Part shown: one piece after another, positions 26,083-38,035 of the stretch
Layout of the letters: each line of letters begins with the position of its first letter
How positions within the stretch are numbered: the first letter of the stretch is position 1
DNA from: Drosophila pseudoobscura
Taxonomy: Eukaryota > Arthropoda > Insecta > Diptera > Drosophilidae
DNA length: 64,000 bases
Assembly: GCF_009870125.1 (NCBI RefSeq)
Contig: NC_046680.1
Location: 18,929,501-18,993,500 of the forward strand
Direction: 5' to 3'
The notes under the pieces: model-generated
The model's input: the letters and a program-made list of their open reading frames with translations, nothing else
Databases searched by the model: none
Told to the model about the DNA's origin: nothing
Position numbers and translations under genes: made by a program

Positions 26083-26433
26083 ATGGGTTCAGTCGTCAGT
26101 CAACTGCAGCCCCCTGCTCTGTACGTGAACATGAACAGTCCCCAGGCGGAGTTTGTGCGCGAGACGATCAGCAATCACAAGGTGGTGATCTTCAGCAAGA
26201 GCTATTGCCCCTACTGCAGCATGGCCAAGGAGCAGTTCCGCAAGCTGAATGTGAACGCGACGGTGATCGAGCTGGACCAGCGCGACGACGGCAACGAGAT
26301 TCAGGCGGTGCTCGGCGAGATGACGGGGGCACGTACTGTGCCGCGCTGCTTCATCGATGGCAAGTTCGTGGGAGGCGGTACCGATGTAAAGCGCCTCTAC
26401 GATCAGGGCATACTCCAGAAGTACTTCCAGTGA
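26083..26433 (+). CDS. Grx1: Dithiol glutaredoxin (Grx1 orthologue)
   Basis: Intronless 116-residue protein. Glutaredoxins reduce disulphides and protein-glutathione mixed disulphides using glutathione, in cytosol or mitochondria. The single thioredoxin-fold domain covers about residues 20-116. The active site C42-P-Y-C45 is the classic dithiol form, the cis-proline loop is T85-V-P87, and the glutathione-binding G98-G-T-D101 is intact. The sequence closely resembles Drosophila Grx1 (CG6852) as I recall it, so the symbol is given with good confidence. The start is ATG 26,083. The same frame stays open upstream but has no earlier ATG. The N-terminus M-G-S-V-V-S fits the MGxxxS/T N-myristoylation pattern, so the short N-terminal extension could target a membrane (inference). 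Codon use is strongly GC-ending, unlike the flanks, which supports a real, expressed gene. Confidence 0.95.
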   Translation: MGSVVSQLQPPALYVNMNSPQAEFVRETISNHKVVIFSKSYCPYCSMAKEQFRKLNVNATVIELDQRDDGNEIQAVLGEMTGARTVPRCFIDGKFVGGGTDVKRLYDQGILQKYFQ

Positions 26434-26485
26434 TCCACTTTCAAGGATACAGCTGCTTTTCCACCACTTAAATTACGTTTCATGG

Positions 26486-26491
26486 AATAAA
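26486..26491 (+). terminator. Poly(A) signal of Grx1
   Basis: AATAAA (within GGAATAAATAAT) lies 53 bp after the stop codon, giving a very short 3' UTR. Confidence 0.6.
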
Positions 26492-26499
26492 TAATCCAA

Positions 26500-29400
26500 G
26501 TTTTTCGCCTCTTCAAATGCATGTATCCCTTTAAAGAGTGCCTTTGCTATCTCTTCTTGGTACACAACAAAAGAACAACAAGGCATGAGGTAGGTAGGAG
26601 GTGGGCGGGAGATGGGTAAAACTGCCTTTTATCTGCTCAATATGGCGCTCAAGTTGTTCCTGAAAGGGATCACAACGAATCGGGGGGGTGGTCTGGGGCA
26701 GGGAGACAATTATGCAGTGAGTGCTGAAAGGCAAAGAAGGACTCCGGACTCGGGCTGACTGCGCTTTCTTTGCAGCTGCACACCTGCCTGCAGTCGGGGC
26801 ATTATTTCGTTCCCCATTGTTGTCCCGGATGAGTTTTAATACCCATTTGCATATGAAAAATTGAAAGCATCAACCCAGGAGGCGGCATCCAGAGGTCAAG
26901 GCTCTGAGCAGTACTCTCAGAACAGTAAATTTCAAAGAAATTTTGTATGGATTTACTGCATTGACTTAGAATCCAGCCACGTCTTTAGAAAAATATCTCA
27001 TTCTTTGCATGGCAAATATCTGGGTCAAATTGAAATACTTGTAGTCCCCAAAATCAAAGAGAAATCCCTCAATTGATTGCATTTTATATACGAGTATTCT
27101 GCCTTTCTTAAAGACGACATAAAATTGCTAGCAATTTGTTTTGTCGTTTTCGTAAATGGTTTTCCCTATATCTACTATTTGAAAATTACCTAACAATGTC
27201 AAATTACTGACACACACATGAAAGTTGCTCACGAATATCGCCTGGGCAGGTGCAGATAAACGGGTAAAAAACGCCCGGGCACACGTGTCGTATGCGTAAT
27301 TTGGCTCATCGATTGTTTTTTTGGTTCGTTCTTTGGGGTTAAATCGCGCGTAAAACCAGCAGCAAGGATTTATTGTGGAAATTGGTGAGCAATCAGGGTG
27401 AAACCTCATGCCATAGTCATGCCATTGAATTTGTAAAAAGCAAACGGGCTTGCAATTGTAATTGGAAAAGATTCCTTGAATTGATGGGTGAAAGGTATTA
27501 ATGAAAAAATCAACTAAATTGGTACATATGTATGCATCTACTATCAATATTTGATCAATCCCTTTATGACTTACCGCACCTATGATCTCATTATTGTATT
27601 TCTTGGCCACTGCTCCTTAAGTTTTCCGTCTCTTTCCTGTTTTTATAGCCATGGCTTTCCCCCACATTTTGGACACTCCCTCGAAAGTGTTCACTCTCCC
27701 TCTTGAGCACAGTTAACTTTATATGCAACTAACCTTCGCCAGAGCCAAAAGTCCCTACAATGTTGCTTGCATATATTACATTTCCCTGTGATGTCCCTTA
27801 ACTTAGTAAGGGAGTGACACGTTTTGGCAGTAAAAATAATACATTGATAAGTACCTGATACCGGTTACTAATAGATGGGATTTTTAAACGATACTCTAAT
27901 CATATGACAGCTCTAACTTTGGAAATACTTGGTAAACCTGCTCCTGCTCAGTTCTTGAGGGGATTTCCACAACTGAAGATCCTTCTAATTTTCTTGTATT
28001 AGGTATTCTACTCTTCGGCTAGCCCGCGTTTACATCTAAAATTCTGTAGTTGTTGGACTTATCCAGCGTGAAAACTTGTTATGGCCACCAACACGAAGAG
28101 CATTTACAACTGCAATGGAATGGAAATTTTTTTATGATCCCTAGGCGCTTGGCCATAATTTTGTTCCTTTTTTTCTGCTGTGGCAGAAGGGGCACTCACA
28201 AAAAAAAAAATGTTTAACAGTGGCATATAACTTTGTTTTAATTTGTTGAAGGATGAGTGCAATTGCCACTGACGGACTGACGAAGCGAGCGCTTGGAGGT
28301 GGGGATCTCCCGTATCTGTGTGCCCCAATAAAAAATGCATTTGGCAGTTTGATTGCGTTATTATCTACTTGGCAGATCCGTCCACGCCGGAGCAACATTG
28401 TCGCTCCGACTTTAATGTCCAGAGACTTAATGCAGAGAAATTTTGTAATGGCTAATTTAACAGGGCGTGGCCGCGCAATGTATCTCCAGAGGGAGACCAT
28501 TCAATCTCCCAATTATCAGAGCGTTAGGTTTTCTATTGTACCAGGAAAATATCTAAAAATTTATTAGAATTCCCTCCTGGCAGACAAGTTGCCCGTTTGG
28601 ATAGTTTTCGTGGCATCTCTCCCGCCTTTGGCCTCCTGCCACCTAAGTTTTGTGGCAACCAGACCCTGGCTAGACCAGCCATATATCATATAGTTGCCCT
28701 CCGAACGCTGTCTGCCTCGATGCATGCGCATGTGTGCATCTGTGTCTGTGTGTTTGAGTAGCTCTGCGTGTGTGTATCTGTGTGCAATGCAGCTCCTCCT
28801 TCGCCTGTGATAGACGATTTATTAAGCGTTTTATTATTAGTTTTCTCGCTTGGTGGCTTTTGTGGCATTTTTGATTACAAATTCCGGGCATCAAGTGTTG
28901 TAATTATCAAAAAAGAAAAAAGACCAACCGCGTGGAGCGGATATTCCATTGTTGAAGATTCTTTTTGCGGTTTCCGAGAAATAGAGATTGAGGGTTTAAT
29001 AAATTTGCTTCACATCTGCTTCTGGTTTGGGCGACTTTAAACGGTATCTAATTTTGGCTCCGGTATCTAATAATTATTGAATGTGTTCGCAAAACTCGTT
29101 CAATCGTCCATCTAATGACATCCCATCAAGCTGAACGACCCTTCCCCGTTAGAGCGGCTTGAAATGTGTTAAAATTTCCCAAAACGACACTCGCACGTAA
29201 CATGTCATGCCAACATATAATTATATTAGTGCCTGTATTTCTTTGTTTTACACATGCCATCCCCATACCAACCCCACATAGCCCTCATCCTGTGGCATTG
29301 CTCATGGAATCGGACCTCCAGCCAGCGCTGACTTTGAGCTTGTCCAGGCCATGCTTTGGCCATGGCCATGCAACGGAGATCTTTTCAGGTTGATAAAATA

Positions 29401-32400
29401 CAGCGGGCGGGTCACCAACAACAATCGGGGGAGGCAACGCACGTGTTAACAAGGATGCGATACATAAAATAAAGGAGAAGTAGAGCCAAGTGAGGAAATA
29501 AACCCTAGAATGACAGGAAATATGTGTGCGTGACATTGTTACTGTGGGTCTGAAACCGGAAGCAGCAGTGGGTGCCTCCTATTGTTGCTATTTCTGGGAA
29601 CACGAAAGCAACAGGATATACAGAAAATATGCTACCTGGCTAAGGAATGCATGACAGCATTGATATGAAATAGAAAACCCCAGAGAACGACAGACAACGG
29701 GAGAGAGAATTCCGTTTGCCGAACTGCAATTACACCAATTAAGTTAACAGCCGTACCAAAAAGTGGTATCTCTTGATGTTGCAATAATTGCATTAGGTGA
29801 ATATTAAAGACATATTACTGGGTATATATTTCGGGATTCTCTCACAAAACCTGAACCATAAATATTGTATTAAAATCATAGAATGGGGGAGTAGGTGTTG
29901 CCACAAAACTTTGGCCTTAACTTTGAGCCTCGAACGCCTAACAATTGGCAGTTGCAATTCCCCTTGTGATGGCCACCCCCGTAATTTGATACCTTGCGAT
30001 AGCGTTTTAGCTAAACTTTCAACTTTTGAGGACATTAATCAATTAATTAGGTATTTTATGAATATTTTAGGAGGGAGATGAAGACGGGGGATACTTTGTC
30101 CTCATCGGGGCGTTCCGAGCGGAGCTTACCTTAACGCGACCGCATGAATATTTTAGCTAAATGTTTGGGGAAAGAGTTTTCCTGGGCCTTCAACAACGAG
30201 CTGCCGCTAACGCAGATAATAAGTCGAGACGCGGGCCTTTTCCCAGAGAAAAAGGGATAATGAGTTTGCTTCCAGGGAGTTGTTCATCAACTTTCTAAGG
30301 AATAAGCAATAAGAGCATAAAGCAGTAGAAAGGAAAAAAAGAACCAACTTTCCGACTAATTAATTAAATGCGCTATAAAAATGTTTGCTGCTGCTGGCGC
30401 TGGAAAAGTTTCAGCGCATTTACGGGGCTTGAAAAATGAACGCCAAGAATGTTCCAGCACCACAGAGTGCAGGACGGGCAAGTGCTCAAGTTATTCGAAA
30501 ATGTTTTCCCAAAAAAATTATGCAGGTGTTTGCCGGTTGGGGGGCAGGGGATCCCCATTGCCAAAGAGAGTCTTCCCCCCACTGTATTGACAATTTTTTT
30601 GTTCTGTCACGATAAGGAAAAGTTTTTAATGAGTTTGCCAAATGCCGCGAAGTGCCGCGGATAACTGGAGATGATTTGTCGGCACTCGAAAGTTTCGACT
30701 CATGCGAACGTTAGTCACGATTAATTCATTTTGTATTCGGGAATTTTATTTCAGCAAAAACTTGCTCATGCATGTTTTCTTATCTAAATGTTCTTTTGAT
30801 AAGGCTATGTCCTCAAACGCAGCTGAATTTACAGTCGCATTCATAAGGACCGGCATGGGTACAGTCGTGTCTTGAAAAGTCCTCCTTCTTTGTGCAGTAT
30901 CAACAGTGGATGATGCACAAGACTCGAGTACTACTATGGACTTCTGCATACCCCATGCAACCCCTGTAACTGACACCATTTCGGTTGATTTCGGATTGGA
31001 TCACGTTGTAAGCAGTCTTCAACTGATTCATATGTCCAGTGCAGTTCCAGTTTCAGATCCATCTTCTTCCCTCCCTCTTTACAAGTCGCTCATTTGTCAG
31101 CATCATTCACAATAGCTGTCAATGACCAGGAACTCTGACCCTTAGAATCCCCCCACGTCAGTCAATGCGTTCGCCATCCGAACTCCACCATACTCCGCAT
31201 CCGACTCCCCGTAGATGTACACACTCCATCACATACCTGCCCCACACATTAATGGTCAATTTCATTTCGATTTGATTGTGTGCTCCTGGGTCGGACGAAA
31301 CCAGACCTACGAACAGGCTCTTGCAAATTACCGCCGCCTCCTGCGGTGCGCGTTCGTGGCGCTCATTGAATTTCCACCCCAACCCCTTTTGGAAGGACCT
31401 CATGTGGGTTTGTCAAATTAGCGCATCGTTTGTTGTGTGCTCCTTTCCGGGGAGAAGGCATGCCACAAAACGAATTCCAGGAGAAAAACTTGTTCACTTT
31501 AAACCAAGTGACTCACAGGCCATTTCCTTGCCACTTGTAAGTCGCAGCGGGTGCGGAGAGCCCCATGCAAATCACAAATTCACAATATTTCAAAGATTTC
31601 TATGCAAATTAAATATTGGCCCACGAATTTATTGTGTCAAGGGATAACTCAACCATAAGACTCCAATTACCTATACCTCTATACGTACATACATACCATC
31701 CATTCCATTCTGCTATCCAATCCAATCCAATCTCCTATCCTATCCCTCCCTGGGCACACATCAATGGCATCCACTTTGGTATCGTTATTTGATGGCATCG
31801 CACAGCCGTTGCCATTCATCAAACAAGCGAATGGATATTACTTCATCGAGTACAATATTAAATACTTGAACGGAACGAACATCGAAATTGTCAACGGACA
31901 ACCATCGAAACGACCTCAAAGTGGGGTCTGCTGTTTGGTGGGGTTGGGGTTGGGGATGGGTATGGTGTTGGTGTTGGTGTGCAGGTTGGCAGAGGGAGCT
32001 TGAAACAAAAGTAAATTGCAATAAAAGTTTTGTAATTGACAAACGGACAACAAACAAAACTCCACTTCAGTTGTCGTTTTGCTGGACAGCAGGAAGAGCA
32101 GCATTGAGAGAGGCAGCAGGGGGACAGCGGGAGGGCAGCAGGAGGAGCATCAGAAACAGCAGGAACACCAGAGCCCAGCAACGGATGGTATGTGGTTTGG
32201 CCTGGAGGAGGATGGCAGTCTGTTTTTGTCCTAAACAACTGGCGCTCAAATCAACAAAAACCGATTTTGCCCCCGAAAAACAGGAAGCGGCAACAGCAGC
32301 GACAGCGTTGACAAAAACTGTAGGAGGCCCAGTTCGTTCCCTGCTCCAGTGGCTGGCCTGGTTGTCTCATCATTTCGTACATTTGCGCCCGCATATTGAC

Positions 32401-34300
32401 TTTGAGTGGGGGGCGCACAAACGATTCACAGATTTAAGAAATAAAAGTTTAGTGCCCCAACAGGCAAAGCTGCCACCAATGCCAAACGGCTAACCCACAC
32501 AGACGTAGACTCTGAACACACACACACACATAAACACACCGAGACCCAGGAACAACAGGGAGTTGTGCCCTCTGTCAAAGCAAACAAAAGACGCGTCTGT
32601 GGTTGCACCTCCCGTCCCGATTCCTGCCCGCTAGTTGTCGAACGCAAAATGTCGACGATGGTTAGGACTTTGACTTGTTTGGTGCCAGCGACAGGATAGA
32701 ATCAGAATTGGAATCAGGATCGGTATGGTTGAATGGCGGGGATGGTACTCGTAGGATGGTTGGATGCTTGACTGGGCTGCAGGGCTCATTGGGTACGAGT
32801 AAATAGACTCACTCGATCCGTGCACCAGAGAAGGGGAAATCTGAGTTAAAACCATAGCAAAACAAGTGCAATCTGCTTAAGGTGTTGACTAAAGTTAGCC
32901 TTCAACTAAGTTACGTTAAGAGACTTACGTACTTACATGTCATGCCTCTTCCTATACTTGTTTTTCTCTGTTCTGTTTGCAAAATGCAATTTAAAACAAT
33001 TTGTCAAGGAGAAAGGAAACCAAAGAGAAAGAGAAACTTAAACCGAAAATGTGAAAATGAAAATAATAATGAAAGAATGAATTATGAACTTCTATATACT
33101 TTACAGAGGTCCCCGAAGGACCTTACCACTTCTGCTCTCGCCCCGCCGCAATCTCTCTTACAGTGTGGTACGTGAGTGGAAAGCGAAAATTGTGTGGCAT
33201 AAAAATGATTGTGTGTATGTTAAGTTTGGCACGCGGCACGCCTACAATAAACCGCAAAAGTCATAAGAGTGGGAGATGGCGATAGAGATATATAGTACAT
33301 ACATACTTACATACACACATACATATATACATAGTTCCCCCGTTGCCCGCAAAAGTATGCAGCATATTTCACAGTTCGAGGCAGATGGCAGCAAAACAGA
33401 AAAGGACAAAACAGACCCCAGGGACGACAGTGTGCCCCAACTGTCAGCACACGCCTACACTCATAGCGTTACTGTTAGTCACAGTACGCTTCCATCCCCA
33501 TCCCCATGACCATGCCCGTCCCATCCTTTCAAATAGGAAGAGAATTTTGACTTATGAGCGCTCTGGGCGTAAGTTATACTTAACTACATGCCGCAAAAGT
33601 TGCCACAACTTTATTGCCATTTCATGTGCCATTAAACACAGCAGAGGGAAAGAGAAGGAATGTGTGCGTGCGAGGGAGATGACAGGCGACACCGAAACGG
33701 CCTGCTAATCTGTTGATAAATAAACAAAATGCACAACTTGATGGCTTCATTCCCCCACGTCCCGAAAACCACCAGGAATACGAGTGAGTGTAAGAGTCGT
33801 TGATAAATGTCATGGCATTTTTACCTGTGCCAACAATGGCCACACTTTTTCACCATCCTCCTGCTCCAGCTTCTCCTCTTCAGTCATGCTGCTCACGTCG
33901 CTGGCACGCAAATGTGACCAGAGCCATTGAGAACGCGCTCTGTGGTTGTAGCTATTGTCATCCATCAGAGTCAGACAGAGATAGTAAGGGAGAATGAGAG
34001 AGTGGCGTAATATTCAAATAAAGAATTGTCACCTTGACACGTCTGAGGCGTGCCCAAATGGTTACCAATTTACCCATACTCCACGCTTACACTGTCCTCA
34101 ACGCACTTTCGCTTCCAATATCTATTCGAATATCCGATATTTTATTTATTCATTACATCCATCAATTCCATTCATTGCCTTAAGGCCTTAAGGCCTTTCG
34201 GTTTATTAGCAAAGGTTAAAAAGCACACCTGGAGCGGCTCGATCGTTCTAGAGAGGGCTATTGCTCGAAACTTTGGAAATTAGTCAGGGCTTACCAGATC
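26500..34300. other. Gene-poor stretch between Grx1 and the proline-rich gene
   Basis: No supportable gene in 7.8 kb. It holds a possible INE-1-like relic near 27,850-28,030, a possible zinc-finger relic near 30,745-30,960 (-), CCAAT-type repeats near 31,720 and GGTGTTGG-type repeats near 31,935-31,985. The 160-codon minus frame at 27,128-27,610 and the 201-codon plus frame at 31,888-32,493 are discussed under rejected items. Confidence 0.55.
27850..28030 (-). mobile_element. Possible worn INE-1-like element
   Basis: CCTGATACCGGTTACT near 27,855 resembles the reverse complement of the family's AGTAACGGGTATC end. GGTATTCTACTCTTCGGCTAGC near 28,001 resembles the CTTCGGC/TAGCCGAAG end found in these repeats. 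The interior has no clear similarity, so the limits are approximate. Confidence 0.3.
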
Positions 34301-34339
34301 CAATTGGCATTGACTAGCGTTAATAGGAAACTGTATAGA

Positions 34340-35123
34340 ATGAGTTTAAATAGAATCAAGCCTTTGCAAAGAATGGGTCGTGTGTGGGTCTTGGTGGTAT
34401 CACTCCTGTTCAAATCTGCAGAAGTGCTATGTGAACCTGTACTGCGGATGCCGTCCTTCCTTTGCATTCCGCCATATGTTGCCGTACAGGGACGATGTGC
34501 TCTGCCCACTTCACCGCAGCCCAGCCTCTATCCATATTTAACTGACGTGCCAACAAATATGCCTAAAGAGACAACGCAGACATTCCAGATGACGATTATT
34601 ACCACAGCCTCATCGGCAAACACTATTACTGCCGCAGAGGTATGATATGGAATGCTATATTGTATTAAGATTTCCACTGTGTTACATCCGTTATATGTGT
34701 ATATACCTTTCACAGAATACGCAAGCGACATCATACACCGACACCATGCCGGATGTTTTCAGAACAATTGTTCCGGAGGAGATAAGCCTGCCAACTTTAC
34801 CAACAAATTATCTTCCTCAAACAAACATTCCTCAACCAGTTATTCCACATGTTTCTAGACCAGGTATTCCTGAAAAAGAAATCCCAAGTAGACCATCAAT
34901 AGTCGCCCCTAAAAAAAATATTCCTCAACTAGTGGCTCCAAATATTTCTATGCCAGTGAATCATTTCATAAAGTATCCAAATTTACCAAATTTTTTTCTT
35001 CCCAATATTTCTATGCCAGTTATTCCTTATATAAACTTCCCAAAAATCCCAAAAATCACCCTCCCTAGAAGCCCTCCGCGCTTCCCAAATAATTATCTAT
35101 TTCCTAGTACATTTTTCCCCTAG
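34340..35123 (+). CDS. Secreted proline-rich protein, unrecognised, two exons
   Basis: Exons 34340-34639 and 34716-35123 (intron GTATGA...TTTCACAG, 76 bp) join in frame to 235 residues. The N-terminus is basic and then hydrophobic (V-W-V-L-V-V-S-L-L-F, about residues 15-24), followed by S-A-E-V-L-C, a good signal peptide. Met12 is an alternative start that fits the signal peptide better. Mature residues about 32-50 hold a Cys pair, C-I-P-P-Y-V-A-V-Q-G-R-C, like the C-x(n)-V-x-G-x-C turn in many small secreted fly proteins. The second exon is rich in Pro, Ile, Asn and Tyr, with repeated I-P and L-P steps and a duplicated P-N-I-S-M-P-V block, and has no cysteine. I do not recognise the family. 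An extracellular structural, cuticle or seminal role would suit the composition, but that is inference. Confidence 0.7.
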
Positions 35124-35129
35124 TATTCC

Positions 35130-37120
35130 CTAGTAGCCTTCCATGGGAGTTCTCTATTTTGCATGGTATGAAATACAATATTTGTTGCTGCGCGGGTAAT
35201 CCTCGTCCGTAGTCCTTATATCATCGCGTGTTTCTCTGTGCAAGGGGTCTCTGATTTGGTCATGGAAATTCATGTTTTAATTTAATGCAAATTGTACACT
35301 GATTATGCTGTCAGCCTCGATAGAGGCCCCACATATGTACACATTTTAATGATATATGTACATGTTAATACCGACTGTTCTGGGGAATGTTGGCTACAAC
35401 TTAATCATTTAAAATTTAAAATTGATATGTTAATACTTTATTCGCCTGATTTTGAAATGGCAATGTTTGCTCAATTACGAAATAGTTCACAATGCATTTA
35501 GATTGCCTCCCTTTAGGCCTCCCTAGCACGACTTTCAGCAACTTGTATCGATTGGCTTTGATTTGTAATAACTTGAGAAAATGTCTTTGTTGCATTTCAA
35601 ATTTCATTTTGATGTTGATGTGGCACCTCCGATCAAAGTAAAGTCCTTACAAATGTATTGAGATATTCTTTACTGAAAGTTTTGTTACAGTAAATCTGAG
35701 AATAAAATTCATTAAAACAAATTCAATAGCACTCAAATCCATGCAGATTCAGCTGACTTACAGTCAGCAGCAGCCCGAAATTCAATTAATTATACAAACT
35801 TAAATGAAAACCCATACACACACCCATGCTGGCGTCATTATCAGGCAGTGGCAGCAACAGCAGGCCCTGCCACATCCGACAAATGCAATGCGGGAACATG
35901 CTGCAGCAGCAACAACTACGATAATGCTGCGGAATAGTCAAAATCTCTAACACACAACAGCTGGAAGACAATACGAAGGCGCAAACCCAAATCAACGGCA
36001 ACATCCGTGGGGGATGCGAGAATGTTTATGCACATTATGAACAAGCATCGGTTGCACGGGACCCGCAGAGAGGGGTAGAGAGACATATGTATATATCCAC
36101 ATATATATAGAGGGGCATACCTATCACATAAACGTTTTGTGCATTGCAAATCTGTTTCCCTGCTGCTGCCGCTATTGCCCCTGCTGGTGGCAGACAGCGC
36201 CCAGAATCCGGATGCGACCCCATTTCAAATCCATCCAAATTATGCACGAAAATTATGTGTGCGAAAGCGAAAATTTCCACAGACAAAATTATGGTTTTCC
36301 CAGTTGTTCAACGGTTCTGCTTCTGCGACTACGACTGGATTTGTATGGCGTATACGAATATTGCGCATACGACATGTGTTTGGCATATTTAAATGGGGCA
36401 CAAGCCCAGAAGCGGAAAGAAGGGGTAGAGTGGTGCACTGCCATTAGCTCAATTTGGGCATCACTTTAAGAGAGACACAATTCAATTGTTTGCCTTTCGT
36501 CCAATCATTTGTCAAATGAGTTTTCAGAAAATGTCACGCAATGCAATTTTCTTTTTGCAGTGAAAGCAGGAGAAAGCCCCATGAAATAAATGATGCCGGA
36601 GCTTGCACTGCTCCTGCTGGGAGTTTTAGTGTCATATAAGTAAATCCCAGTGGGAGATAGAAAAATGACTGAGAACCGACTGCAAAAGTTAAAGTCCTGC
36701 AGACTATATAGACTCCATGCTCTACCCGCCATTATTACATTGTTGCATAAGACAGCCATCGTGGGGGGCTAAGGGGGTCGAGTGACTTAGAGAGGCACAT
36801 GCGTGTGCGTCCTGCAGCCAATAAGTTGCTAGCAGCCGTTGCCACTGCAGCACAAATATCCTTGTCACATGACATTTATGCACATTCGTGTGTGTGTGTC
36901 CTTCCTACTGCTGCACGTTGACTGCAACTACAACTTAAAGCTTTTAATAAAAATGTCAAGTGCATTGAAGTGCATAGGGGGAAACGTCAAAGGAATGCGA
37001 ATCAGCGAACGAGCGAACAAAGGTCAGCTGTGGCACCATTTAAAGCATGTTGGGAGACCTTTTCATCATTTTGAAGCATGGCATTTAACGTTCTTGGACT
37101 TCAACTGTCCGACTTCAAAT
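35130..37120. other. Spacer between the proline-rich gene and the serpin duplication
   Basis: No supportable gene in 2 kb. It contains CAGCAG-rich and ATATGTATAT-type simple sequence around 35,840-36,110. The ORFs of 80-120 codons here overlap each other on both strands and carry no domain or splice signature. Confidence 0.6.
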
Positions 37121-37212
37121 TTATTGCAAGATCTGATAGTTAAGATTCCATTAAAAATCGAAAAAAACAATTATCTTTTTGCTGATATTATATCAAAATG
37201 CTGATGAAAAAC

Positions 37213-37915
37213 TCAGCCCATTGGCATTGGCTCAGAGAATTTCCCTGCAAAGAAAATATTTGTTTTATCCCTCATGAAAAACACAAAAGGTTGATTAACG
37301 ATGAAAGGGATAGCTCTCTCGTTGCCCGTCTTGATATTAGCTGGAACCAAAATACTGTATTATTATCACTTTCATAGAAAGTCTGGTTCTTTTCTTACTA
37401 GGCCCAATTGGACACGCGTCAGGGCAGCCTCCGTCTATCTCAATGATTCCACTGTGCTTAAAAGCCGCCAGTTGGAGATCCGGCTTGTTGCTGACACCGG
37501 AGAAATCGGAATTGTTTAAGACTGTGCGACGGCCCAGCCCATGCTCCAGCAGCCCATGGAGGCTGGTACGAGGACACGCATAAGAATAAAGCTGTCCGTG
37601 AGTTTAAGGAGATCATAGTTCATGAAGAGCGATTGCTGTAACCGCGAATAGTCGTTGAGCCTCGTGGACATTAAAATGACCAGGCTAAGATTTCCCTCCT
37701 TGTAGGGAATTTCCATGCCAATAGCCCCCAAAGCAGGCAGCTCCCCGAAGCGCAGTCTATCGTATTTCCTGTACATGGTAACGGGAACAGTGCCATCTGG
37801 TGTTTGGAAGGGCTGCTGTTCCGCCGTCCGTAGGAAAGTCTTCTCAAAGCAACCTCGAAAGTAGAATCCGCGAGAAGTCACAGAAAAACATACTCGAAAT
37901 TCGACGGAGTAGCAT
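37213..37915 (-). pseudogene. Serpin pseudogene, N-terminal half deleted
   Basis: The copy keeps exon 1 (start at 37,915), the donor and first 20-odd bases of intron 1, then jumps straight into the middle of exon 2, losing about 0.5 kb that encodes the serpin N-terminal half and the intron 1 acceptor. Reading through without the acceptor hits a stop soon after. Further along, about 33 bp are missing from the beta-sheet region and the frame is broken by a stop near 37,516. The hinge, intron 2, last exon and stop at 37,213 are still readable. It cannot make a normal serpin. The C-terminal part is close to the intact neighbour, including the C-P-D-A-C hinge, so the duplication looks fairly recent. 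Confidence 0.9.
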
Positions 37916-38027
37916 CTTGAATGCAGGAAAGTTACTCCAGGAGTTGTGCGTATTCATTAGACTCGACTGTTATGGAGCCTGTTCTTCATACAGCCGCAAC
38001 GAATGATATTAAAGCCTGAAATTTGCA

Positions 38028-38035
38028 GTTATATA
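38028..38035 (-). promoter_or_regulatory. TATA box retained in the serpin pseudogene
   Basis: TATATAAC on the minus strand sits 113 bp upstream of the relic start codon, at the same relative place as the TATA box of the intact copy. The relic may still be transcribed. Confidence 0.45.

Noticed and set aside
27128..27610. 160-codon minus-strand ORF
   Set aside because: Starts at a non-ATG codon. The composition (rich in Cys, Ile, Asn, Phe and Tyr) follows the local AT content, and there is no domain or poly(A)/promoter pattern.
31888..32493. 201-codon plus-strand ORF rich in Trp, Gly and Ala
   Set aside because: The first part reads through GGTTGGGG/GGTGTTGG repeats and the middle through CAGCAGG-type repeats. 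There is no recognisable fold, and the minus strand is also open.
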